The notes under the pieces are model-generated. The model made no database searches. It saw nothing but the letters and a program-made list of their open reading frames with translations, and was not told where the DNA came from. A stretch of DNA of 5,516 bases. Source: Actinomycetes bacterium (GTDB lineage: Bacteria > Actinomycetota > Acidimicrobiia > Acidimicrobiales > RAAP-2). The translations under genes were made by a program, and so were the position numbers. Location: positions 1 to 5,516 of the forward strand of contig JAJYPU010000128.1 in NCBI GenBank assembly GCA_021795095.1, given 5' to 3'. Position 1 is the stretch's first letter; each line of letters starts with the position of its first letter. This document shows positions 1 to 5,060 of the stretch, one piece after another.

Positions 1-1
1 T

Positions 2-661
2 GCCCAGTATCTGTCCTACGCGCCGCGGGGCGCCGACGTCGTGGTCACCACCGACCTCGCGGTTACTGGCGGCCACGTCACGCAAGCGCGCGCCCTCGCC
101 ACCGTCGACTCGCGCGAGATCCTCACTGTCAACGCGGCACTGGGAACCGGAACGCTGAGCGCGCCAGGTCCGTGGGCGACAATGCCGGACGTGCCCGGGC
201 CGGAGCAGTGCCCACCGCGCCTCATGCCACGGGGACTCGGCACCTCCATCTTCGAGCACGTGGAGAGTCGTGTCGCCCTTGGACGAGCCTTCACGGATCT
301 CGACGGAACGCCCGGCGATCCCCACTCGGCCATCTGGGCGCGCGTACCGGGCCACTTCGACCCGTCGGCGGCCACTCTCGCCATCTTCGGCGACTATGTC
401 TCAGGTGGTGTGAGCCAGCCACTCGGGCGACGCACGATGGGCCGAAGTCTCGACAACACGATCCGCATCGTCACCCTGGAGCCGACTGAATGGGTCCTGT
501 GTGACATCCATATGTACGCCCTGGCCGGCGGCTTCGCGCAGGGCACGGCGTTCCTGTGGAGCCGCGGTGGCACACTTCTGGCTACCGCCAGCCAGTCGAT
601 CGCCGCTCGCATCTGGGAGCCTCCCGACTCGTCGACGGGTGTGACGGCTGGTGTAGATTAG
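2..661 (+). CDS. TesB-like acyl-CoA thioesterase, C-terminal part (5' end outside window)
   Basis: The protein would hydrolyse acyl-CoA to free fatty acid and CoA in the cytoplasm. The frame is open from base 2, so the gene begins before the window; the GTG at 41 is internal, because the upstream residues AQYLSYAPRGADV continue the first hot-dog domain. About 219 residues are visible against roughly 260-290 for the family. The first hot-dog half ends near TVNAALG. The second domain starts near the FGDYVSGG segment and carries SLDNTI, whose Asp (452-454) matches the catalytic Asp of TesB-type enzymes, and LLATASQS, whose Gln fits the second catalytic position. The second half resembles actinobacterial thioesterases as I remember them. 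The TAG stop lies 8 bp before the tRNA. The gene looks like stable chromosome flanking a mobile region. Substrate length cannot be read from the sequence. Confidence 0.8.
   Translation, partial: AQYLSYAPRGADVVVTTDLAVTGGHVTQARALATVDSREILTVNAALGTGTLSAPGPWATMPDVPGPEQCPPRLMPRGLGTSIFEHVESRVALGRAFTDLDGTPGDPHSAIWARVPGHFDPSAATLAIFGDYVSGGVSQPLGRRTMGRSLDNTIRIVTLEPTEWVLCDIHMYALAGGFAQGTAFLWSRGGTLLATASQSIAARIWEPPDSSTGVTAGVD
632..659 (+). promoter_or_regulatory. possible promoter of the tRNA-Ile gene
   Basis: TCGACG at 632-637 (4 of 6 to TTGACA) and TAGATT at 654-659 (fits TANNNT) are 16 bp apart. They would start transcription around 665-667, a few bases before the tRNA. The elements overlap the end of the thioesterase gene. 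The match is weak, and the tRNA may instead be co-transcribed with that gene. Confidence 0.3.
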
Positions 662-669
662 TACCTCTT

Positions 670-746
670 GGGGCTATAGCTCAGTCGGTTAGAGCGCGTC
701 ACTGATAATGACGAGGTCGTAAGTTCGATTCTTACTAGCCCCACCA
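670..746 (+). tRNA. tRNA-Ile (anticodon GAT), with encoded CCA
   Basis: This is a complete cloverleaf. The acceptor stem GGGGCTA (670-676) pairs with TAGCCCC (736-742). The D arm is GCTC-AGTCGGTTA-GAGC. The anticodon stem CGTCA/TGACG encloses the loop CTGATAA, with anticodon GAT at 704-706. The T stem GTAAG/CTTAC encloses TTCGATT. The discriminator is A743 and CCA is encoded at 744-746. All stems are fully paired, so the gene should be functional. The left end of the transposable element begins two bases after the CCA. The 3' ends of tRNA genes are common targets of tyrosine integrases, and one is encoded about 3.8 kb to the right. Confidence 0.97.
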
Positions 747-747
747 C
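743..747. repeat. possible target-site duplication, left copy (ACCAC)
   Basis: ACCAC directly abuts the left inverted repeat, and ACCAT (3838-3842) directly abuts the right one, so four of five bases match. It overlaps the discriminator and CCA of tRNA-Ile. A four-base match in this GC-rich DNA could be chance. Confidence 0.4.
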
Positions 748-762
748 GAGGTCTTCACGATT
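748..762 (+). repeat. left terminal inverted repeat of the transposon
   Basis: GAGGTCTTCACGATT. It matches the right end read on the minus strand (GAGGTGTTCACGTTT) at 13 of 15 positions. A related direct copy, TCTTCACATTTG, follows at 775-786, 23 bp further in. Confidence 0.55.
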
Positions 763-894
763 GAAGCGTCTCCATCTTCACATTTGGGTGTGACACACCA
801 CCGTGCAAACGGTCATGGATGTCGGACCCGATCGCCTGATGCCAGGCCGTGCGCCGCTCATCGGCTCTCCATTGTTCGGTGGTTCGCGCGCGGT
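763..894. other. non-coding left subterminal region of the transposon
   Basis: These 132 bases lie between the left inverted repeat and the transposase stop. They hold the second TCTTCAC motif (775-786) and a small hairpin, ACCGT-GCAA-ACGGT (800-813), downstream of the transposase on the minus strand. The hairpin is too short to call a terminator. No credible gene is visible. Confidence 0.4.
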
Positions 895-2397
895 CTATGG
901 CGAGGCGCCAAGACCGGCGAGTTCGGCGAGGCTCTTTCGCCGTCGGCGGCGGGTCTTCGGCTCGAGACCGACTGCCCGACGGCGCGCGTTCTCGACCTGT
1001 CGTGACTCGAAGGCGTCGACGAGGGCGAGATTGCGGCAGCAGAGCGCGACGGCGAGGAACAGGCTCGGCCCGACGAGGCCCATCAAGCGGCACCAGCCCT
1101 TGTCGACGTTGATCGTGGCGGGATCTTTGATCCGGCTGTTCGAGCGCTCGACGGCGCTTCGTCGAGCGTAGGAACGTCGCCAGGTCTTCGCGGGGTAGTC
1201 GTGCTTCTGTCTCGTCTTCGCGTTGACGCTGGGCGCCACGGTGAGGCTCTGTTGGCAACAGCACACCGGAGGGTGCTCGGGCGGCTCGAGGACGCTCGGG
1301 TGCGAGTAGGAGAGTGCCATCGAGGACGGCCGGAGCGGGCAACGGATCTTGCCGGCGACCGCGGGGCACGAAACACGGTGGTGGCCGTCTTGGTCGTCGG
1401 CGGTGATCGGGCCAAGCTTGTAGCGGGCGAGCTCGGCGGACTTCTCGTCGTGGGCGGCGACGACTTGGTCGCCCGCGCCGCGGGCCAGCGGGTCCAGATC
1501 GAACAGCGCTGTCGGCGTGGCGGGACAGTAGAGATTGCCGTTCGCCACGATCGCGCCGGCGAAGGTCCCCTGCGGGCCGCGGTCGTTGGGGTGCAGGTCC
1601 ATGACGAGCGACGCGCCGGCGGCGCGCAGTGGCAGCGCGAAGTGCTCAGCGACGCGGTGCGCGTAGCCCGAGTCAGCAAGGACGTCACCGGGCAGAAGAC
1701 GCCCCGCCTCGAATCGGGCGACGAGCGCTGTGACGGCGACCGGGACCGGATCGTGGTCACAGGCGCTGAGGGTCATCTGGCGCACGAGCTCGGGGACCTC
1801 ATCTCGGTCCTCCTCGCGCACCATCGTCGCGAGGTTGAGGTAGTGGCCGAAGAAGAGTTCGGACTTCGCTCCCGGCCCGCCGCCCCGGCGGTGCCCCCAG
1901 GCGGCTTCGGGGTCGGCGGAGATGCCGTCCTTGCCCGGCGGGTGGGCGAAACTAATCACATCGGTCCAGTCGAGCGCGAGCGCGCGGGCCGCCTTCTCGT
2001 AGGCGGCGGGCACCGAGGCGTCAACGAGTGCGTCGAGCAGACCTTGCAGGCGAGCGCTCGCCCGACCGTCGGGCTCTTGCTTTGACAGCACCTTTTCGAG
2101 GAGGTGGTTCAGGTACTCGAGCTGACGATAGGTGAGCAGGTGCGCCACGCCCCTTCGTTCGTCCATGACTCCGAGGCGCCATCGGTCGGCTTCGGGCAGA
2201 GAGACGAGCGTCTCGTGCACGCGCGTGAGATGTGCGGGACGTCCGTCGAACAGGCAGCACGCAATTCCCAGGAGAAAGGTTCGCACCCGAAGCTGGCGGG
2301 GCCGCACCCCGATCGGCAGTGATGCCTCGATCGCCGCGATCTCGCCCGCCAGCACAGGCTCGACGAAGAGCGCCTCGAGGCGTGCGAGGCCGCTCAC
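895..2397 (-). CDS. DDE transposase with Cys-rich insertion (500 aa)
   Basis: The protein would cut and join the transposon ends in a DDE (RNase H-fold) reaction. The first catalytic Asp is in LDWTDV (D143 or D146), followed by the conserved block SADPEAAWGHR. The second Asp is in ADSGY (D242), and the Glu is in AVERSNSRIKD (E417). Between them is an insertion rich in Cys (C291, C344, C353, C379-381), which may bind zinc. The C-terminus is basic (KTRRRRRK). I chose the GTG at 2397 because it overlaps the upstream stop as GTGA and follows a GGGGGCGAG ribosome-site-like stretch. The frame is open further upstream to 2544, but that would overlap the previous gene by 150 bp and has low-complexity Arg/Gly composition. 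Length and motifs suggest an intact enzyme. I recall close relatives in many actinobacteria, often labelled hypothetical or transposase, resembling IS1182-type enzymes. The family name is inferred. Confidence 0.85.
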   Translation of the reverse strand: MSGLARLEALFVEPVLAGEIAAIEASLPIGVRPRQLRVRTFLLGIACCLFDGRPAHLTRVHETLVSLPEADRWRLGVMDERRGVAHLLTYRQLEYLNHLLEKVLSKQEPDGRASARLQGLLDALVDASVPAAYEKAARALALDWTDVISFAHPPGKDGISADPEAAWGHRRGGGPGAKSELFFGHYLNLATMVREEDRDEVPELVRQMTLSACDHDPVPVAVTALVARFEAGRLLPGDVLADSGYAHRVAEHFALPLRAAGASLVMDLHPNDRGPQGTFAGAIVANGNLYCPATPTALFDLDPLARGAGDQVVAAHDEKSAELARYKLGPITADDQDGHHRVSCPAVAGKIRCPLRPSSMALSYSHPSVLEPPEHPPVCCCQQSLTVAPSVNAKTRQKHDYPAKTWRRSYARRSAVERSNSRIKDPATINVDKGWCRLMGLVGPSLFLAVALCCRNLALVDAFESRQVENARRRAVGLEPKTRRRRRKSLAELAGLGASP

Positions 2398-3302
2398 CAC
2401 TCGCCCCCGAGCAGCCTCACCGAGGCTGGCTCGTCTACCGGGTCGAGGTCGGCCACCAGGTCGCCCAGACGCTGCGAGGAAGAGATGCCGGCCGCGTCCA
2501 TGAAGGACTTGAGCCCGATCACCTGCGCGCAGGTGACCAGCCACGTGGCGCGCAGGCGCGAGGTCTCGAGGCGCGCCAGATCGCCGCTAGCCGAGAGACG
2601 CGAGATCAAAGGACCAGTCACGTTCTGGCGGTGAGGATCTCGCCCACCCACCACGAAGCGTGAACCGGCGAAACGGGCCGAGAGGTTCAGCACGGCGTGG
2701 TAGCGAGCGAGTACGGGCACGACGCGAGGACGAGCCCCGTTCACCTCGACGACCAGCCCGCCCGAACGCGTGTGCACGTCGGTGCCCCTCACGAGGCGCA
2801 GGTCGGCGCCGGTCAGTCCCGCTCCGGCCCCGAGCGTCAAGAGCCCCTCGCCCTGTCTGCGACGAGCTTCAGTAGGTTGGTGGCGCGCCAGGGCGAAGTA
2901 GGCGGCCAACTGTGCGGGTGAGTAGGGAACCTTGGCTCGTTCGCGCGCCAGTAACAGCGCTCGTGGAGCGCTCGGCTCGAGTACGTCGCGCGCGAGTGCG
3001 CGCAGGTTCGTGCGCAGTGTGCGACGCGTCGCCGGAGAGAGTGTGCTGGCCGAGTGGAGCACGCAGCGTTCGATCACCGCTTCGTGCAAGAGCACCTCGG
3101 GGACCAGTTCCAAGCCCACCGATGCGCCAAAGGACCCGAGCTTCATGGCACCAAAGAGAAACGCCTTGGCCCGGGTGGCACTCTTCGGCACGGCTCTTTG
3201 CACGACGTCTCGGGCGAAGCGGGTGACGTCGTCGTTTCCCGAGCGCGCCCGGTAGTTCTCCACGCTGTCCACGGGGTCGCCAGTCGAGTGATCCGACGTC
3301 AT
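2394..3302 (-). CDS. catalytically degenerate tyrosine-recombinase-like protein (302 aa)
   Basis: This is the first gene of a two-gene operon with the transposase; its TGA overlaps the next GTG. Residues about 88-290 follow a tyrosine recombinase layout: a helical core-binding-like part, then GAGLTGADLRLVRGTDV (158-176), a beta-hairpin with RPRVVPVL (191-198), SRLRATWL (248-255) and RLGDLVADL (278-286). The active site is lost: the usual Arg of GLR is T164, the usual His of HxxR is S248 (R251 remains), and no Tyr follows the LGD segment. A DNA-binding or accessory role in transposition is therefore more likely than strand cleavage; that is inference. The ATG at 3302 has no ribosome site and lies just behind a -10-like TATACT, which suggests a leaderless start. 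Alternative GTG starts lie about 10-14 codons in, and an ATG at 3326 lies beyond the palindrome. Confidence 0.75.
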   Translation of the reverse strand: MTSDHSTGDPVDSVENYRARSGNDDVTRFARDVVQRAVPKSATRAKAFLFGAMKLGSFGASVGLELVPEVLLHEAVIERCVLHSASTLSPATRRTLRTNLRALARDVLEPSAPRALLLARERAKVPYSPAQLAAYFALARHQPTEARRRQGEGLLTLGAGAGLTGADLRLVRGTDVHTRSGGLVVEVNGARPRVVPVLARYHAVLNLSARFAGSRFVVGGRDPHRQNVTGPLISRLSASGDLARLETSRLRATWLVTCAQVIGLKSFMDAAGISSSQRLGDLVADLDPVDEPASVRLLGGEW

Positions 3303-3323
3303 CACACAGTATAATACTGTGTG
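3303..3323. promoter_or_regulatory. perfect 21-nt palindrome, operator of divergent promoters
   Basis: CACACAGTAT at 3303-3312 is mirrored exactly by ATACTGTGTG at 3314-3323 around a single centre base. It contains TATAAT on the plus strand (3310-3315) and TATACT on the minus strand (3313-3308). A bound dimer would cover the -10 regions of both divergent genes. The minus -10 ends 5 nt before the ATG at 3302. No good -35 was found on either strand. The binding protein is unknown; a product of the element itself is the natural guess. Confidence 0.6.
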
Positions 3324-3364
3324 CAATCCGCGGGAGGGTGGATGCGAAGTGGGAAGGTGGCATC

Positions 3365-3727
3365 GTGCAGTTGGACAAGGCGACCAGGGCCGAAGTCGCC
3401 CGCCTGAGCAGAGAGATCGCCGTCGCCGCTCGGGCCGGCTTGGCGCTGCCGGGTACGCTCACGCACCGGCGCATGCGGTGCGGACGCGCGGGCTGTCGCT
3501 GCAGGGCCGATCCACCGGTGCTGCACGGTCCGTATTGGTCCTGGACCCGAAAGATCGAGAACAAGACGGTGACTCGCTATCTGAGCGACGATGAGATCAC
3601 CGACTATCGGGCGTTCTTTGACAACGCCAAGCAGTTGCGTTCGCTCATCGCACAACTCGAGGCGTTGAGTCTCTCGGTGATAGAGGATCGACCAAGACCG
3701 AAGCGGCCCACTAGGCCATCGAGTTGA
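3365..3727 (+). CDS. small Cys-motif protein, DUF6788-like (120 aa)
   Basis: The function is unknown. The protein starts with a charged helix (DKATRAEVARLSREI). A compact Cys cluster, RCGRAGCRC (C39, C44, C46), follows, with H54 nearby, and could be a small metal site. Then comes the signature HGPYWSWTRKIENKTVTRYL (54-73), and the end is a helix (about 75-107) likely to form a coiled coil. This matches the DUF6788 pattern as I remember it, a family seen near transposases. I chose GTG 3365 because GGGAAGGTGG (3351-3360) is a good ribosome site for it; the in-frame GTG at 3338 lies directly against GGGAGG, with no room for spacing. The gene is divergent from the recombinase-like gene and shares the palindromic control region. 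It lies inside the inverted repeats, so it travels with the transposon. A regulator or transposition accessory factor is plausible but unproven. Confidence 0.75.
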   Translation: MQLDKATRAEVARLSREIAVAARAGLALPGTLTHRRMRCGRAGCRCRADPPVLHGPYWSWTRKIENKTVTRYLSDDEITDYRAFFDNAKQLRSLIAQLEALSLSVIEDRPRPKRPTRPSS

Positions 3728-3822
3728 TATCCGAGCCAGCGCCGCAGCCCCACGCTGTGGTCGAGCTTGGCTTAACCTGTGGGCGTCGTCACGAGCGGAA
3801 TCTGAATACCCTGTTCAGGACT

Positions 3823-3837
3823 AAACGTGAACACCTC
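3823..3837 (-). repeat. right terminal inverted repeat of the transposon
   Basis: Read on the minus strand it is GAGGTGTTCACGTTT, differing from the left end at two positions. The inner motif TATTCAGATTCC (3808-3797, minus strand) starts 25 bp inside, matching the left inner motif at 9 of 12 bases. The 95 bases between the DUF6788-like stop and this repeat hold no gene. Confidence 0.55.
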
Positions 3838-3842
3838 ACCAT
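3838..3842. repeat. possible target-site duplication, right copy (ACCAT)
   Basis: It pairs with ACCAC at 743-747. If the true duplication were only ACCA (4 bp), the left boundary would shift by one base. Confidence 0.4.
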
Positions 3843-3846
3843 GTAG

Positions 3847-3951
3847 TCCATAAACGAAGTCGAAGGCCCAGGGAAAACCTGGGCCTTCGTGCTGTCCGGT
3901 GCCCCCTCCAGGGGCGTTCGGACCCCGTTTACTCCATAAACCTCCATAAAC
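3847..3951 (+). repeat. three direct copies of TCCATAAAC
   Basis: The copies lie at 3847-3855, 3933-3941 and 3943-3951. The last two share CTCCATAAACC and repeat with a 10-bp period, one helical turn. A partial copy, CCATAAAT, lies at 4067-4074. They are AT-rich words in very GC-rich DNA next to an integrase module, which suits protein-binding sites. Confidence 0.6.
3861..3889 (+). terminator. perfect 12-bp hairpin, probable terminator
   Basis: CGAAGGCCCAGG (3861-3872) and CCTGGGCCTTCG (3878-3889) enclose the loop GAAAA. No T-run follows on either strand, so it would be a U-less terminator of the kind common in high-GC bacteria. With the transposon removed it would sit about 20 nt behind tRNA-Ile and could be that gene's original terminator. 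It would also end transcription leaving the transposon. Confidence 0.55.
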
Positions 3952-4154
3952 CCCCGTGCAGGTGCGCGTGCTGCACACCCCTGCACCCCCCGGTGGTCGT
4001 CGCCGTTCTGCGCCCCCGCGGTGTGCACGGGCGGGGCAAAGGGGCGCCCCAGGAACTTCTACGGCGCCATAAATACGTCGAGTGTGTCGTGCGTGGTGCT
4101 GCGCACAGTCCGGGTAGAAGGGGTCACTCCGGCCCCGACGAGGAGCCGTTGACC

Positions 4155-4514
4155 ATGTACGAACCCACCTACCTGACCCAGGACGAGGCCGCCGCGCTGT
4201 GCGCCAAGTCCCGCGACACCATCCGGCGTCACCGCCGCGACGGCCACCTGCCGAACTCGCGCCAGCGCCCCGACGGCACCATCGAGGTCAGTGTGAGCGA
4301 CCTCGTCGCCGTGGGTCTGCTGGACCCGCTGCTGTCCACGCCAGACGTCACCCAGATTGCGAGCCGCTCTCGGGCCGAGCGCGACCTCGTGTCGGCGCGC
4401 CAGGAGCTCGCCGTGGTCGGATCGCGCTGCGACGCCTTGCGCGAAGCCATGTCCAGTGCCGTCGAGCAGATCGAGTTCCTACGTTCGACCCTGCGAAAGG
4501 CCGGGTTGGCCTGA
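4155..4514 (+). CDS. excisionase-like helix-turn-helix protein (119 aa)
   Basis: The N-terminal part, YLTQDEAAALCAKSRDTIRR (residues about 6-25), is a MerR/excisionase-type winged HTH, with the wing around GHLPNSRQRPDGTIEVSVSDL. From about residue 70 a heptad-like helix (SRAERDLVSARQELAVVGSR, then the LREAMSSAVEQIEFLRSTL segment) suggests a coiled coil for dimerisation. The ATG at 4155 has AGGAG at 4141-4145 with 9-nt spacing; the frame is open upstream to 3993, but that part is Arg/Gly-rich shadow. The TGA shares its A with the integrase start (TGATG), so the two are translationally coupled. Proteins of this build next to integrases act as recombination directionality factors or repressors. 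The exact role is inferred from the domain and the position. It may use the TCCATAAAC repeats upstream. Confidence 0.8.
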   Translation: MYEPTYLTQDEAAALCAKSRDTIRRHRRDGHLPNSRQRPDGTIEVSVSDLVAVGLLDPLLSTPDVTQIASRSRAERDLVSARQELAVVGSRCDALREAMSSAVEQIEFLRSTLRKAGLA

Positions 4515-5056
4515 TGGGTAGGCCACTTAGGGGATACAAGACCATGGACGACGGCGTGTGGCTCGCGTCGGTGCCACGCCGACGAGGTTCGAAAGAGCGC
4601 GTCTACGGCACGTTCGCGCCTGACGCCGAGGCGGCCGCCGAAAGGTGGATGGCCGAACAGGTCGCTCGACTTGAGTCCGGACTCGAAGCCCAGGTCCCTC
4701 CTAGGAAGTACCGGAGGCGCCGAGCAGCGACCACCGGCGCTGTGTCGGGCGCCGCGGGGGCTGCAGCGACCTCAGGGACACCGGCCGAACGAACCTTCGA
4801 AGAGTACGCGAAGTCGTGGCACCACGAGAAGTACGTGTTACTGCACGGTGCCCAGGCCGAGCGCACCAGCGACGTGTTGAGGGAATTGCGCCTGCACATC
4901 GAGCCGGCCTTCGGCGGACCGCTCGAGACCGACGTCAAGCGCGGCCGGGCTCGAGTGGCCAAGTGGATCCGCAAGATGGCGGGTTATCCAGCCCAACCGG
5001 GCGACCCCATTGATGAAGACGCGTCTACCTACTCCCTACTCCCAAAAGAACGTTGA
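4514..5056 (+). pseudogene. tyrosine integrase, N-terminal fragment before frameshift
   Basis: The ATG at 4514 overlaps the HTH gene stop. Residues 1-55 form an arm-type DNA-binding domain (DGVWLASVPRRRG, YGTFAPDAEAAAERW). A Lys/Arg- then Ala/Gly-rich linker follows (about 64-95). The SAM-like core-binding domain comes next (RTFEEYAKSWHHEKY, then LRELRLHIEPAFGG, to about KWIRKMAG). After DEDAST the frame goes wrong and stops at 5054-5056. The cause is a 7-bp tandem duplication, TACTCCC at 5030-5036 and 5037-5043. Deleting one copy gives DEDASTYSQKNVDGMLW and runs on into the catalytic domain. As written, the 180-aa product has DNA-binding parts but no active site. A sequencing error is possible, but a 7-nt tandem copy is not a typical one. 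Confidence 0.8.
5030..5043 (+). repeat. 7-bp tandem duplication TACTCCC x2 inside the integrase gene
   Basis: Two perfect adjacent copies, 5030-5036 and 5037-5043. Seven bases add one to the reading frame and create the stop at 5054. Removing one copy restores the integrase. Slipped-strand replication would both create and reverse such a duplication. Confidence 0.85.
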
Positions 5057-5060
5057 CGGC

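Larger units (their letters stand above)
748..3837. mobile_element. three-gene DDE transposon, about 3.09 kb
   Basis: The ends are the imperfect inverted repeats at 748-762 and 3823-3837 (13 of 15 identical). A second, inner motif lies at a similar depth in each end (775-786 and 3797-3808 on the other strand), and a third match, GTGAC, lies further in. The flanks are ACCAC and ACCAT. Inside are a DDE transposase, a catalytically dead tyrosine-recombinase-like protein translated just ahead of it, and a divergent small Cys protein. All three frames are intact, so the element may still be active. I do not recognise it as a named insertion sequence. The transposase type resembles families related to IS1182, but this size and gene set are unusual for a simple IS. 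The bounds were read by eye and could be off by one or two bases. Confidence 0.65.
3838..4154. other. 317-bp non-coding stretch with repeats, possible attachment and control region
   Basis: From left to right it holds a TCCATAAAC copy (3847-3855), a perfect 12-bp hairpin (3861-3889), a small GCCCC/GGGGC hairpin (3901-3915) and two tandem TCCATAAAC copies (3933-3951). These are followed by an inverted repeat GTGCAGG/CCTGCAC (3956-3962 and 3980-3986), the palindrome GGGGCGCCCC (4041-4050) and an AT-rich patch CCATAAATAC (4067-4076) that could include the -10 of the HTH gene. Short open frames here have no recognisable content. The stretch could contain integrase arm sites, but no core site can be defined. 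Confidence 0.5.

Noticed and set aside
41..43. GTG at 41 as the thioesterase start
   Set aside because: The frame is open to the window edge and the upstream residues continue the hot-dog domain.
1201..2085. A 294-codon open frame on the plus strand
   Set aside because: It lies antisense to the transposase, shows no recognisable domain and is explained by the GC-rich codon pattern of the real gene.
2398..2544. Longer transposase start at 2544
   Set aside because: It would overlap the recombinase-like gene by about 150 bp, and the extra 49 residues are Arg/Gly-rich. The GTG at 2397 with the GTGA overlap fits better.
3338..3364. GTG at 3338 as start of the DUF6788-like gene
   Set aside because: The only purine-rich stretch before it touches the start codon. 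GTG 3365 has a well-spaced ribosome site.
3772..3978. 68-codon minus-strand frame behind the transposon's right end
   Set aside because: It crosses the inverted repeat and the hairpin, has no recognisable domain, and has no convincing ribosome site.
4052..4079. GGAAC...CGTC as an ECF sigma-type promoter
   Set aside because: The spacer is 19 bp, longer than usual for this type, and both words are short enough to occur by chance.
747..4154. Second copy of the tRNA-Ile 3' end as an attachment site
   Set aside because: No repeat of the T arm or acceptor end was found in the non-coding stretch, so no att site is called.
5030..5056. Programmed +1 frameshift in the integrase
   Set aside because: There is no known slippery site, and CGT TGA C is a poor match to the RF2-type signal. 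The 7-bp tandem duplication explains the shift fully.
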